Assembly (NCBI RefSeq): GCF_001723175.1
Contig: NC_064656.1
Location: 2,529,409 to 2,593,408 of the forward strand
DNA length: 64,000 nt
Direction of reading: 5' to 3'
Origin: Penicillium oxalicum
Taxonomy: Eukaryota; Ascomycota; Eurotiomycetes; Eurotiales; Aspergillaceae
The notes under the pieces are model-generated. The model made no database searches. It was not told where the DNA came from and saw only the letters and a list, made by a program, of their open reading frames with translations. This document shows, one piece after another, positions 24,305 through 35,412 of this stretch. The position numbers and the translations under genes are program-made. Each line of letters starts with the position of its first letter. Position 1 is the stretch's first letter.

Positions 24305-24349
24305 CAGGTGAGAACTGGTAAAAAGTGATAACGGGTTCATCCGGAATCC

Positions 24350-24913
24350 TCAAATTTTCACTGTGACGCAGACTTTGAACAGTCTGGTACCGTATTCCAG
24401 CCAATTTCTTGCGTCAAGGAGAAGTTCCGCTTCACTCTCCGAGTTTCCAACCTGCACCCCCACTGTCAAAACGCTGCGGTCGCTCGTGCCCCATGGACCA
24501 TTTGGTTGAAGAGAAACGTTGTCGATTCGGGTGTTTGGTGATAGAGTGCCCATACGCGAAGAAAAGAGAAGCCATTTGGCCGATAGCTTCCCTTTGATGA
24601 GGAGCTGGAGTTGCCAGGCGATGTTCTTGTGCGCAGCTTGAGGCATTCTGACGCGAAGCACACGAGTCTCGAAGTCGTATTCAACGTGGAGCCGTTAGGT
24701 GATAGGTGATTTGTCCACTTGAAGTTGATTGAAGACTTCTTCGGGGCCGTCGGCAAAGAAGCGCCACGCCGTTCGTTTAGCAAGAATATCTTCGTGAAGC
24801 TGGCTCTCGACCACCTTGAATGTCAGAGTTGGAGTGGGCATTTCAGTGGCTTCGCCTATTGGGTTGTGGGACAAGGAGGTGGAACTAGGAGAAATGGTTG
24901 GTGGTGAGTCCAT
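24350..24913 (-). pseudogene. Hypothetical protein gene with an in-frame stop
   Basis: From the ATG at 24913 the frame reads 72 codons (with PTLTFKVVESQLHEDI and AWRFFADGPEEVFNQLQVDK), meets TAA at 24697..24695, and then continues in the same frame for 115 codons (RLHVEYDFETRVLRVRMPQ, SSRMGTLSPN, NWLEYGTRLFKVCVTVKI). Amino-acid composition and hydrophobic spacing are protein-like on both sides of the stop, suggesting one gene with a nonsense change. A 51-nt in-frame intron removing the stop is possible (GTGGAC..GAG with a CTAAC inside), but its splice sites are poor. I do not recognise the family, and the 3' end runs into decayed DNA. Confidence 0.45.
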
Positions 24914-25611
24914 CGCGCGAGAAATCCTGTTGACAGATAAACACAAGCGAGAATGGTAGGTGCCTGGAAGATGAAGATAGAGGTTACGTGTGGTGGAAAA
25001 TTTGATGGCGACATGAAAAGTCCCATGCCCTTTCTGTGTCAGGGCGCAAAGAACTCGAGATTCGGGCGACCGAAGAATTTCACTACCTACTCGGACAACT
25101 ATGCATGATGTGTAACACTGAAGTCATATCCTTATTGCATACTAGGAAGCACTTCGCGCTGTAATTAAGATTGAGCACGGGTCCACAGGATTTGCCAAAT
25201 ATTGGTACTCTGCATTGAACCAACTTCTTATGTGATTAAAATCAGCTGATTCTGCTTTTGTCACAGGATATTAAGCCACAGCTACCGAAAGCGTCTTCGT
25301 GTGCACAGAATCCTCTCACGACAATCCTCTCCCCCGCGGAAACCGAAGCACACCGCTTTCATGTCTACGAGAGCTGACGTCTCAGCTCATCTCCGTCCAA
25401 TCCCCGTCCAATCCGCACGCGCATCTGTAGGTCTCCTATGGCGCCAAGATCCGTGCCAACTCGAGTCGACCATAATTCCAAGCCAGCACGTGTCGAACAG
25501 TCCACAGCTGACCCATATGAGATGCATTTTCTCACGCTTTTATTGAGCTGCTCGTCCTCCTTCTCTTGTCCATAGCATTTCCATACATTGCGTCTCTTAT
25601 TCAACTTCAGC
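24914..25611. other. Intergenic region upstream of the antiporter
   Basis: About 0.7 kb without a motif-bearing frame. It probably contains the promoter of the antiporter gene. Confidence 0.45.
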
Positions 25612-28446
25612 ATGGCCACTGGCACCGCGACGACGACCGTCACGGCCACCAGCGCCGTGAAAGTCAGCCCGCAAGGCGGTATCCTGGAAGGAGGAAACCC
25701 ATCCCATTATGACCCAAAGAACCCGCTGGTTTTGTTTATCATTCAGGTCTGGCCAGTGATGACCTTTCCCTTAGTCCCCATCAAGCTTGACACCACTGAT
25801 TCTTCGACCAGGCCGTGATCATCGTCGTACTCTGTCGATTGGTCCACTGGCCACTTTCAAAGATTCGTCAACCTCGAGTCATTGCAGAGGTCATCGCCGG
25901 TGTCGTTCTAGGTCCCTCAGTGATGGGCCGTATTCCAGGTTTCACCGATGCCATTTTCCCCACAGCAAGCATCCCCAGTTTGAATGTTGTGGCAAACCTC
26001 GGACTGGTTCTCTTTCTATTTCTCGTCGGACTGGAGACAGATCTCCGGTTCCTGATGAGTAATTGGCGCGTGGCTCTGAGTGTTTCAGCGGCAGGTATGA
26101 TTCTGCCCTTCGGCCTGGGGAGTGCCATTTCCTACGGCCTATACCGTCACTTCCATGATGACCCGTCGACGGTTCCCATCGAGTTTGGCACATATCTGCT
26201 CTTCATTGGCATTGCGATGGCAATCACCGCTTTCCCTGTCTTGTGCCGAATTTTGACCGAATTGAAGCTACTGGGTACCCGGGTCGGTGTCATTGTCCTG
26301 TCTGCCGGAGTTGGCAACGATGTTGTGGGTTGGATCTTACTCGCTCTTTGTGTCGCTCTTGTAAATGCGGGGAGCGGAATCACCGCCCTTTGGGTCTTGC
26401 TGGTATGTGCAGGATACATGATGTTCTTGTTCCTTGTCTTCAAGCCGATTTTCTATCGTTTCCTTGTGCGTACAGGAAGCTTGCAAAATGGGCCCAGCCA
26501 ATCAGTGGTCACACTCACCTTGCTTATTGTCCTCGCATCTGCATTTTTTACGCAAGTCATTGGTGTTCACGCCATTTTTGGTGCTTTCGTCATTGGGCTG
26601 ATCTGCCCCCATGAAGGTGGATTTGCGATCGCATTGATGGAGAAGATTGAAGACCTCGTTGCAGCTCTTTTCCTACCCCTCTACTTCACGCTCTCCGGGC
26701 TAAGCACAAACTTGGGGCTCCTGGATAGCGCTCTTGTGTGGGGCTATGTGGTTGGTGTGATTGCCATCGCCTTCATCGCAAAGGTGGCTGGTGGCGCGCT
26801 TGCTTCTCGCTGGTGCGGGCTGCTCTGGCGGGAGAGTTTTTCAATTGGCGTTTTGATGAGCTGCAAAGGTCTGGTTGAACTTATTGTGCTGGTAAGTACT
26901 CTCCCTTATTGCGGCGATCTAAGTTCGGAGGGACGAGGTACGCAAGAAGATAAGAAGAATACTGATCTTTACATGGTAGAATATCGGCTTGCAAGCCAAG
27001 ATCTTGAGTACGCGCACGTTTACCATCTTTGTGGTAATGGCTTTAGTCACGACATTTATTACCACTCCTCTTACTTCAGTCCTCTACCCATCCTGGTACC
27101 AAGTCAAGGTCGATAGATGGCGGCGCGGCGAGATTGATTGGGACGGTAACCTAGTCCAGCAGGATCACCGCTCCGATAGCGTTTCAGCAGTGAAGGATCA
27201 GCTCAAGAACGTTCCTGTGCGAAAGCTTCTGGTTTATCTTCGTCTGGATGGTTTGTCTGGGATTTGTACCTTGGCGGCTCTCTTGAGCCGCAACCGCCGG
27301 AGAGCAGTTGCATCGCCCCAGGCACACCCGTCAAAGAAGATGAAGGTGACTGATCGATCCACGGAAGACGCATTTACTGCGAAAGATGAACAGGGAACAA
27401 CCCTTCGCGTGCATGGTGTGCGACTCATCGGACTAACAGATCGTGACTCGAGTGTCATGAAAGTTTCTGCCGGAGAACAGGCCATGTGGGACCCAGTTGT
27501 GAACACGTTCCGTGCCTTTGGCGAATGGCAAGATGTCTCTCTTAATGCGGGTGTGTCGGTGGTGCCTGAACACTCGTATGCCGAAACTATTATCAACATG
27601 GCCCATCAAGACACAGCAGATCTTCTTCTTCTGCCATGGGGCGAGAGCGGTACATTGACGGACCGCCAAAATGGTCTCCAGGTGGACAATACAAGCCGAT
27701 TTGCCAATGGCCCCTACACTGATTTTGTGCGCAAGATTCTCGAGCGGATTTCACACAATGTTGGTATTCTTGTGGAGCAAAACCCCGAGCCTCGCTCCAT
27801 TAAGCGGCCACTCACTCAGCATTCGACCGGTGACTTGAGCATTAATTCATTTTTGTCTCATCCAGCCTCGGAGACCGGTGCTCGCCATGTGGTCTTCCCA
27901 TTCTTTGGTGGCGACGATGACTGCCTTGCCTTGAGGTTCGTTCTGCAAATGGCACAGAATGATCAGGTCACTGCCACAATCATCCGGCTTGCTGGGCTGG
28001 AACAGAATATGCAAAACACCGGACCCTCGACAGGTACCGCCCCATGTGGTGCGTCTTCAAGCACATCAAGTACCCAGGCGGATATTATCTTCTTTGAGAC
28101 CATGCGTGAATCTCTACCACGAGACTTGCAGGATCGCGTCATATTTCAACAGGCTGGTGCGGATGAGACGATCAAAAATTCGATTGACTTAGCTCTAGCA
28201 GCGGTGAAGCAAGATTTAGAGCAAGCCGTCAACGGGTGCAGCACCATAGTGGTCGTGGGACGACGTATTGGTCATAAGGACACTCGCCCTGCCGTTGACC
28301 TGGGCCTTCAAAGCATCGGCACCGAAACACAGCAGGCCCTTGGACCTGTTGCTTCGGCAATACTACAAGCAGAGAATATGGTATCGACTAGCTTGTTGGT
28401 GTTTCAGGCTGGTGTTAGCTCAGACTTAGCTGATAACTATCGGTGA
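25612..28446 (+). CDS. kha1: K+/H+ antiporter of the CPA2 family (Kha1-like)
   Basis: Cation/proton exchanger of internal membranes (Golgi in yeast), working in K+ and pH balance. Exons 25612..25746, 25812..26891 and 26980..28446 give 893 residues, close to yeast Kha1; introns are 65 and 88 nt with full phase agreement. The N-terminal half is a Na+/H+ exchanger domain of about 12 helices (roughly residues 45-445). Marker segments include RVIAEVIAGVVLGPSVMGRIPG, NLGLVLFLFLVGLETD, AMAITAFPVLCRIL and SAGVGNDVVGWILLA, where the ND pair is the ion-binding motif of CPA2 exchangers. MSCKGLVELIVL|NIGLQAKILS spans the second splice. The C-terminal half is a soluble domain with a UspA-like fold (HVVFPFFGGDDDCLALRF), probably regulatory. 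No defects are seen. Confidence 0.95.
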
Positions 28447-29721
28447 CCGAGCTCTTCAGGAACTCCTTGCCGACTGCACCCAACGAAGCCCTCTCCGTAT
28501 CATTTTTGAAGTAAAGAGATGAAGATTCCCAGCGCAAGGTATAACCCGTTCTCCTCGGGACAGGCAATACGATCTAGCATATTCTCAAGCCATGTATCAT
28601 CCGAAAAGAGACGGGTTCAATGCGGTTTCACTGGAGAGGCGTTTCCCCCGAAATCGGCACTTTTGTTGTAATGAGCGTGCTCAACAAGAAACAGATGACC
28701 TGGTACAAGTGTGTTTTTCTCGTAGTGTATCGATATTCGTTTCTTCCGATGTATTCTCAGTTGCTCACAGCCTACTAGGTACATGATGCGTTAAATGACA
28801 GTTGGAAATTATCCCAAACCCGTGGGAGCTATACAAGCCACAAGGCCGCATCATGGGTCTAGTTGAGTCGCCGAGGCATTCTTTGGAAGGACAATGAGCG
28901 GAGGTCTCTTGGCTGTCTTGGAACGAAGCTCATCATAGACATATACTAGGGCGTCTTTTGTGAAAGGATCTTGACGGTCGAATTAACAAACCAAATGCGA
29001 GGTCTCTTTTCAGAATCTGATGCAGAGCTAACCTATGCTTCGATGATGGTTGTAGTAGATCCTCTTCGTCAACTTCAGCAGGAAAAACGAAGAGTCTTTT
29101 CCTAAGCTGCAAAATAATAAACTACTGACTACATATCATCGATGTAGTGGACAATATTGCAATATCACAGGTCAGAAATCAAAGAACAATTTTGAAAATC
29201 TATAGTCCTTAGTACCATGATGGGGTCTCGGCTGCCAAACAAAGTGGAGGAGAAGGGTGGGGTTTTCATTTCCCCTCTGCGAATATACATTTTCGACATA
29301 GAGTTGTGATTGAATGCGTAAAAGAAGCAGCCTCATGTCGTTTTTCATCCTCGCTGAGTAGCTTTGGAGAGGTGAAAAACTCCGCGATAGCTTCAGCCGC
29401 TCGCCAGCGAGCAACGGTAAGGGATATTTACTACTCTAATATTTCAACCTTGACCCTTTTGCGAAGACGCACTACATTCACTTGCAACTTTTTCATCTGG
29501 CTGATCAGTAGCAGCACCAAACAGTTGAGTGGCGTTAGAACGTGGAGGATGTTTCACTGCCATTTTCGAACCACAGTCAATAATTAGTGCCTGTCTAGAT
29601 TCAACACTGCAAGACAGACATGTCGGGCGAAAGACCATTCCGGAATTTTCGGGATGACAAATGTCTCCATTTCCTCAACGACTAGCGTTTACAATATAGG
29701 TCAGTTATCAGAAAAGCTGCT
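28447..29721. other. Intergenic region of about 1.3 kb
   Basis: Sits between the antiporter stop and the facing CAP10 remnant stop. It is moderately AT-rich with no supported gene. Confidence 0.45.
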
Positions 29722-30771
29722 TCATGTGTTGAATGACATTTTGTCGCGATCATCATTGACCAGTCTCCCATATTCCAGCATCAGTCGCCACCAAACCAAC
29801 CTCATGTCCTCACTGCGGAGCACACGACGAGACCAGTCAAAGCTATTTTTGGCGATTCGTGCACCCAAAGCCCGGCCGTCAGGCTCCTGAGTCAGATACC
29901 GAACAATTTCGGGAAAGTCTCGTAAATCCATGCTGATCGGGATATAATGAAACCAAGGTATGAGCCAGTCGTCGTGCCACTCCTGGTAAAGAGTCTGTTT
30001 GAGAACTGCTGATTTAGACATGAGGAGGCGATAGAAGCGCCCGCTCAGACCGTTGCCGCCAAGATCGAGATTGTAGCGAGCTTTGTAGCCATCGGAGATA
30101 TCGTCCCTTTGGCCTTCTTTGATATGCAGCTCCTGTTCTTGTTCCCTGCATGCGGGGAAGTCACATTGGATGACTGCAGAAATTCGTACGCGGGTAAAAT
30201 TTGTGATGGCCGCAATAGAAGACTCAAATTCGACCCATTCAGAGTTTTTTGCAGTCAGTCGCCGCTCCTGACGTAGTAAATTGACCGGTAAACTTTCATT
30301 CATAGTCATCAAGGCCAAACGTTGGCGCTGGAAGTCTCGCCAGTTGTCAGCGGTTGATCGACCCCCTGTATTAGACCCGGTCCAATAGACGATATTCTCT
30401 TTTTGTTCCCAGTCAACATCCTGGTCTTCTTTATACTCTCCCAATCGCAGCTTTTCGGCATAAAATGGACTCGAATAAAGTAAATCATTGAAGCACGATG
30501 GTTTCGCCTGTGAGAAAACCGGAACCAAGGAGTGGGTGATTGTCATTGTTGATGGGTGGCGTAGTCCAGCGTGGATTTTATGGAGTTCCGGAAATTGACA
30601 CACATCTTTACTGAGTGTGATATTGGATATAAATCCCATCTCAGTCAGGAACGGAGAGCGCGAGGAAAACACAGAAAGATCCCGAGCAGCAGTAGCAGGG
30701 GCACAGGATAATGATAATGTATCCCAGGTGTCCTGTCTGCCGATATCCAGGACATCGACATGCTGGGCCAT
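29722..30771 (-). CDS. CAP10-type glycosyltransferase (GT90-like), 5'-truncated
   Basis: CAP10/DUF821 proteins are Golgi type II glycosyltransferases, often xylosyl- or glucosyltransferases of capsule or wall glycans. The open frame extends from 30831 to a stop at 29722; the first ATG is at 30771, giving 349 residues. It covers the C-terminal catalytic part: WDTLSLSCAP, GFISNITLSKDVCQ, VFSQAKPSCFNDLLY, IVYWTGSNTGG, YKARYNLDLGGNGLSGRF, the acceptor-loop region ALKQTLYQEW-like (here VLKQTLYQEWHDDWLIPW), HYIPISMDLRDF, and a normal end (RLMLEYGRLVNDDRD). The usual 150-250 residue N-terminal portion with a membrane anchor is missing, and I found no upstream exon that supplies it in the 435 nt before the divergent gene. 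Truncation is likely; an unrecognised upstream exon is the alternative. Confidence 0.8.
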   Translation of the reverse strand: MAQHVDVLDIGRQDTWDTLSLSCAPATAARDLSVFSSRSPFLTEMGFISNITLSKDVCQFPELHKIHAGLRHPSTMTITHSLVPVFSQAKPSCFNDLLYSSPFYAEKLRLGEYKEDQDVDWEQKENIVYWTGSNTGGRSTADNWRDFQRQRLALMTMNESLPVNLLRQERRLTAKNSEWVEFESSIAAITNFTRVRISAVIQCDFPACREQEQELHIKEGQRDDISDGYKARYNLDLGGNGLSGRFYRLLMSKSAVLKQTLYQEWHDDWLIPWFHYIPISMDLRDFPEIVRYLTQEPDGRALGARIAKNSFDWSRRVLRSEDMRLVWWRLMLEYGRLVNDDRDKMSFNT

Positions 30772-30831
30772 GTTGGGCCGTTGTGAGGGTGGCACCGGTT
30801 CCCTGCAGGGATTCGGGCGCTTAAATCGCAC

Positions 30832-31267
30832 CCAATTAGCAATTACTCGCGCACATACGAGCTGGCGCCAAAATATTTCAGACCAGTTTATCCTCTAGGC
30901 TCGAATAATACGCAAGGCACTGATAGTGGGATTTGATAGCTCAACATGCACATATGCCTTCACCCCTAGCCGATCTACCACGGAGCCCCGACTCCTCGCA
31001 CTTTCAATCAAAGGAAATGACTGAGGCTGAGCTACCATATACTACTGATTGAATCAGAGTCGATCGCTCCTGAATTAAAGAGACTGTCTTTCCTTTCCCA
31101 TATTCACCGCTAGGGCGCATATCCGCATATGCGAGACTCTTGACGTTGCGACTTGTTGTTTCCGTCCATCGAGTGTTTTCTGAGCTGTGTGAGATATTGA
31201 AGTGCAGCCTTCCATTTGTCCCCAGTGGTATTCATTTCCAGACGGTTTTTATGTGAGAAAGTAGCTC
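30832..31267. promoter_or_regulatory. Short divergent intergenic region
   Basis: Separates the head-to-head CAP10 remnant and pepsin-like gene. One short frame on the minus strand (about 41 codons, near 31.2 kb) ends before it could join the CAP10 frame. Confidence 0.4.
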
Positions 31268-33151
31268 ATGTTTGAATTTTGGCTTTTTCGCGCAACAAAT
31301 TCCAAAGATTCATTCTGTCTCGTTATCCAGATATTGACAATCTTGCTTTACTTAGGGATGAACTACTTGACTGTATTTCCGACCGTTTGGCTCTGGTTGC
31401 CGCTCTTGAAGCATGCCTCCGCAAAGATTCCAAAGGCCATGACCTGGTCAAGTTCGAGCTTTGGGCCTGACGGGCCATGGAATGCTATCACAGTATACCT
31501 AGGCACGCACGAGGCAGAGCTTGCTTTGTACACTGGATCCGTATGGACGAGCTACGTGCTGTTAGACACGATATGCAAGAATACCACCCTATCATCTAAC
31601 TGCTATGCAGAAGATGCTGGTGTATTCACCCCACTTGGCTCTTATACTTGGGACAATACATCTGTCACTCTCGAGCCTCGCATGACTTGGACAAACTTCC
31701 AATGGGGCGTGAGCGATGCGGTACCTCTCAGAGCCTTTACCTATCGCGCTCTGGACACTGTCAATATTGGCGGACTACAAACCTCGAACTCCAACATTGT
31801 CGCTCTTGAGCAAGGTTATCTGACTTACCCTAGCGGGAAATCGTATCCTTTGGAGGTGGGACTTCTCTCTTTGGGGGCACTAGACATCAACCAGAAATTT
31901 TCCAATTATATGGGGCCCGCCGTGAATGGTACCTCTGTCCCTGGTGCAATCTACGAGCAAGGTGAAATACCGTCCTACTCGTTTGGAATGCACATTGGGT
32001 CTCCAAGCCTCCACATCCCTGGCTCTTTGTATCTTGGCGGCTATGACCAAAAGCGAGCCATCGGTGAGGTATCTGTGCAGCCAATAGACAACAAAGTCCT
32101 GCCAATCGTACTACTTGACATTGGTATAGGGGTTGTTGAGGGAGGTTCTGTGTGGGGCAATTCTAAAATTACCGGCTTGATCGCCAAATCGAATGCGTCT
32201 TTGTCTTCTGACATGATTGTCGATGTTGACGCGACAAACCCGTATATCTATCCGCCTCGGAGCACATGCGATTTGATTGTCGCTAATTTGCCTGTGACAT
32301 ATCACAAAGACCTTGGCCTGTACATCTGGGACACGAATAACGAGAACTACTCGAAGATCATCACCTCTCCAAGCTATCTGGCTCTCACATTTGTCAAGAA
32401 TGGGCTGAACACAGAGAAATTGACAATAAAGATTGCATTTGCTCTCCTGAACCTCACTCTCACAGCCCCACTGACAGAAGTGGAGACACCTTACTTTCCT
32501 CTCATGCCCACCGATGGTAAGCCTGTCTTAGGACGGGCTTTTCTCCAAGCCACTTTCTATGGAGTGCACTGGCTACAAAAATCTTGGTTTCTGGCCCAAG
32601 CTCCCGGACCCGATAGCAGCTTCCTCAGGAATGTTGTTGATATAAAACCGGACAAGACGGTAATAACGGGCACCAAAGACAGCTGGGAAGCGACCTGGGC
32701 GTCTTTTTGGACTCTTCTCCCATCTCCAGATTCACTGAATGGCACCGAAATGATCCCATCAACTTCTCCAAAAATTTCTCCCAAAGAAAGAAGCACTTTT
32801 GCTCTCCCAACTAGTGCAATTGTGGGTATTGGGGCCGGCGGAGGCGCTGTCGCCCTTGTCAGTATTATGCTGATCGGTTGGTTTTACCTCCGTCGTCGGC
32901 GTAAAGCCAAATTTGCGGCAGTTCGGGTACCACCGAGAAATGTTAGCCCAGCCCATACCTCGCCAAGATACCAACGAGAGTTTTTGCCCTTGAAGTTGGG
33001 AGCTGGGAAGCGTGACACCTGGCATGAGCTGGATAATGAGGTGGTCCCTAGAAGCCGGAGGAAAAATTTCGGCGTCCCGCAACATGGCCCATTCGTTTAT
33101 GTCAGCTCACCTGCAAGACCCCAAAATGGTCTCGTGAGCCCTTTGAGCTAG
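31268..33151 (+). CDS. Membrane-anchored pepsin-like (A1) protein, probably catalytically inactive
   Basis: Single-exon frame of 627 codons. A likelier start is the ATG at 31358 (residue 31), which gives a clean signal peptide (MNYLTVFPTVWLWLPLLKHAS). The lumenal/extracellular region has the bilobal pepsin layout: GPWNAITVYLGTHEAELALYTGS aligns with the first active-site strand but has Tyr where A1 enzymes have the catalytic Asp of DTG. The second site region reads MIVDVDATNPYIY instead of DTGTT. Other A1 landmarks are kept, such as ALEQGYLTYPSG, SYSFGMHIG, SLYLGGYDQKRAIG and PVLGRAFLQATFYGV. Near the C-terminus is one transmembrane helix (IVGIGAGGGAVALVSIMLIGWFYL) followed by RRRRK and a cytosolic tail of about 85 residues. 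Several N-glycosylation sequons are present. It resembles known fungal families of non-peptidase pepsin homologues. Confidence 0.82.
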   Translation: MFEFWLFRATNSKDSFCLVIQILTILLYLGMNYLTVFPTVWLWLPLLKHASAKIPKAMTWSSSSFGPDGPWNAITVYLGTHEAELALYTGSVWTSYVLLDTICKNTTLSSNCYAEDAGVFTPLGSYTWDNTSVTLEPRMTWTNFQWGVSDAVPLRAFTYRALDTVNIGGLQTSNSNIVALEQGYLTYPSGKSYPLEVGLLSLGALDINQKFSNYMGPAVNGTSVPGAIYEQGEIPSYSFGMHIGSPSLHIPGSLYLGGYDQKRAIGEVSVQPIDNKVLPIVLLDIGIGVVEGGSVWGNSKITGLIAKSNASLSSDMIVDVDATNPYIYPPRSTCDLIVANLPVTYHKDLGLYIWDTNNENYSKIITSPSYLALTFVKNGLNTEKLTIKIAFALLNLTLTAPLTEVETPYFPLMPTDGKPVLGRAFLQATFYGVHWLQKSWFLAQAPGPDSSFLRNVVDIKPDKTVITGTKDSWEATWASFWTLLPSPDSLNGTEMIPSTSPKISPKERSTFALPTSAIVGIGAGGGAVALVSIMLIGWFYLRRRRKAKFAAVRVPPRNVSPAHTSPRYQREFLPLKLGAGKRDTWHELDNEVVPRSRRKNFGVPQHGPFVYVSSPARPQNGLVSPLS

Positions 33152-35412
33152 AATGATTGCTTTTTCATGTACCTATATCAATCTGCCCGAGGTCATTCAT
33201 GAACAGAGGCATTGGCAACGTCGTCAATTCTTTTGTGTGTGGTAGAAACAGCAGCCTCCAGGATGATAAGACTTATTACTGCAGATCAAAAGAGGCACCA
33301 AGTCCCATATTCTCGGTCGTAGCTGCCCGTGCAGAGATGTTGTGTCGGGGGCGTTCTTGCGAATGAATGGCTTCATTGCCTGCGGCAAAGTGAAATCTGG
33401 CCACATGGTTTTTTTTGACTATAGCGACACTTTGCTGGGCGAAAACCTAGAGGACAAATATATGTGAGAGAAAAAGCACGGTCTTCTTGGCGTTGTAGCG
33501 GCGAACGGAAATTTTGGAGAGGTGTTTGCTAGTCGCGTCGCGCGCCAGGAGTGGAAACTTTCTTGGAATTTTGTCGATATGTGTATTCAGCGCACCCTGC
33601 CTTCCACCTTTCCATGCTCGGGATGGTGTGAGTCAGATGACTACTGTGGTCACCCTCATGGCCGGTGAACTGCTGTTCTGGTAGTTGAGCCAACGACGAC
33701 GGAAGTTCTTTAGAAGATGGAGAACTAGAGTCTTTGCCAAAAATTGAATGAATAAGATGATTCCGATCTTTTGTATTTGCATCAGCCGCTGCGAACTTCC
33801 CTTTTCCAGGCTATCGAAAGCTCCTCCGATGCTCATCTATCCTGCGGTGGGACTTGAAATCTACCTGAACGTTAATGAACAAGGATTATTCCGTGTCTGT
33901 GCCATTAAATCTTCGTTAGATAGTGAGATGACACAACTTTATATTGCGCATAGTTCTGACATTTTCTATATGATTCAAATGAATACCAGTTTCTAATTAT
34001 CATCATTTGTGTTCTGCAGGATATTGCTTCGTCTCGTGATTGAGGGGCCAGCCAGTTATGTGCGCGAGGGCTTGACTGATCATGGTAAAGCAGGGGTTGA
34101 CTTCCTATGTGTATCTTCTCTACAATTGATCTAGCACTAACCATGTTCTCCTTCCATTTAAAGTAATTTCCCTGAAGAGCGCTCAAAATTCAAGCCAATC
34201 GTGTCATAAAGAAGATTCCGCCTATAATCACCAAGAACATCACCCGAGTCCACAAAAGAGAAGGTGGTCAATTATGTCAGGAAAAAAATACCTAAGAATG
34301 ACTTTTCAACGCATAGCAAAAGAAACTGATCCTAGCTATGTAGCGCGCACACACAATCGCCGTCTAAAGCGGATGAGGTGAAACAACTGCCGTTTTGCCT
34401 AGATCGCTTCCTTCAACTTCTGCCAAACGAATGCGGGGTACAGGACCATGTGCCACTACTGCAGCACTGATGCAGGTCTAGTGTGATTCGGGTAATCATT
34501 GAATCGAGATCAAGACGGAGATTTCCCCGTTGATGCTACGAAAAGAGCCTTGGCTGACTCCACATTTCTGGGGTTTCTTCAGCCCAGTTTGTTGACGCTT
34601 GCATTCTCCAGGACCTGCTAGCGTCAGCACATCCCATCCTACTATCATTCCAATACCGAATTCACTGCGGACGTCGACACACTAGTCTACATGAGGCTGC
34701 ATCGGACTGGGACCTGAGAGAGCACTTGTGTAATGACAGGTCAAATCTCCACTCTTCGAAACATCACCCGATCGAAGTAACGAGCACGATGGACTTGTGG
34801 GAAAGTTTGATGACTCATGTCTGGAGTGAATCCAGGTCCACTCAGCCAATAAACTCACTTCTTCACCACCCAAAGTCACGACTTGCCATAAGATCAGAAG
34901 AACGAGGCCCGATTTTAAGAGACGTGTTCAATTTCTCCGTCCTACTGGAGCTCCATTTTACCGGCTCTGAAGTGGCCCCTGACCGGTTTGAAACATGCCA
35001 CGTCTGAAGTATTTCCTACGTGCCAGTTCCCAAATTCTGATGCATCGGGTCGATTCCTACCTCGACACGGAGTTAGCGCCTGGAGAAGCAGTCTAGCGCT
35101 TCGTGCCGAAACCTGGAAAACCAGGGTTTATCGTATGAATGTACGATCCGTGCGCCAATGACGTTCAGATCTGATACCACACTGCCTGTTTCACGGAAGA
35201 ATAATCCCAATCAGACACTTGCCTCGTACTCGTAAAGCCGGCAAAGCCAGGTCTGGCTATCAAATTATGCAGTCAAGAGCCGAGAAAGTCTGGGCAAAAG
35301 CCCGTCAGAATTTATAAGAGTGGCTGCATTCGCTGCTCTTCACCAGCCTGAGCTTTTGTGAGCAAGCAGCGAAAGGCTACCTTCGATCCATTCACTACGA
35401 TTATACTTCGCT
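33152..35412. other. Long intergenic region (about 2.3 kb)
   Basis: AT-rich with scattered short frames (60-93 codons) on both strands, none with a recognised domain or a convincing splice partner. Confidence 0.45.
35313..35318 (+). promoter_or_regulatory. TATA-like box of the AA9 gene
   Basis: TATAAG about 95 nt upstream of the ATG at 35413. Confidence 0.45.

Larger units (their letters stand above)
22699..24349 (-). pseudogene. Decayed coding fragments, family unknown
   Basis: On the minus strand several short frames read like pieces of one protein but are split by stops and frame changes. These include a piece with Leu-rich spacing (HLHIWVQSNHLRGIGVKN, ELNNSPEGFDSFVGVLECC) at 22699-22902, a piece with DGWTFNIQFADVNGIKFG at 23017-23211, and a piece with VEALAEIQADQADDVSITAQ at 23808-24173. 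An 18-nt A run and two 12-nt G runs interrupt the region. The pieces might continue the gene remnant at 24350-24913. I do not recognise the family; an F-box/LRR-like origin for the first piece is only a guess. Confidence 0.3.
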
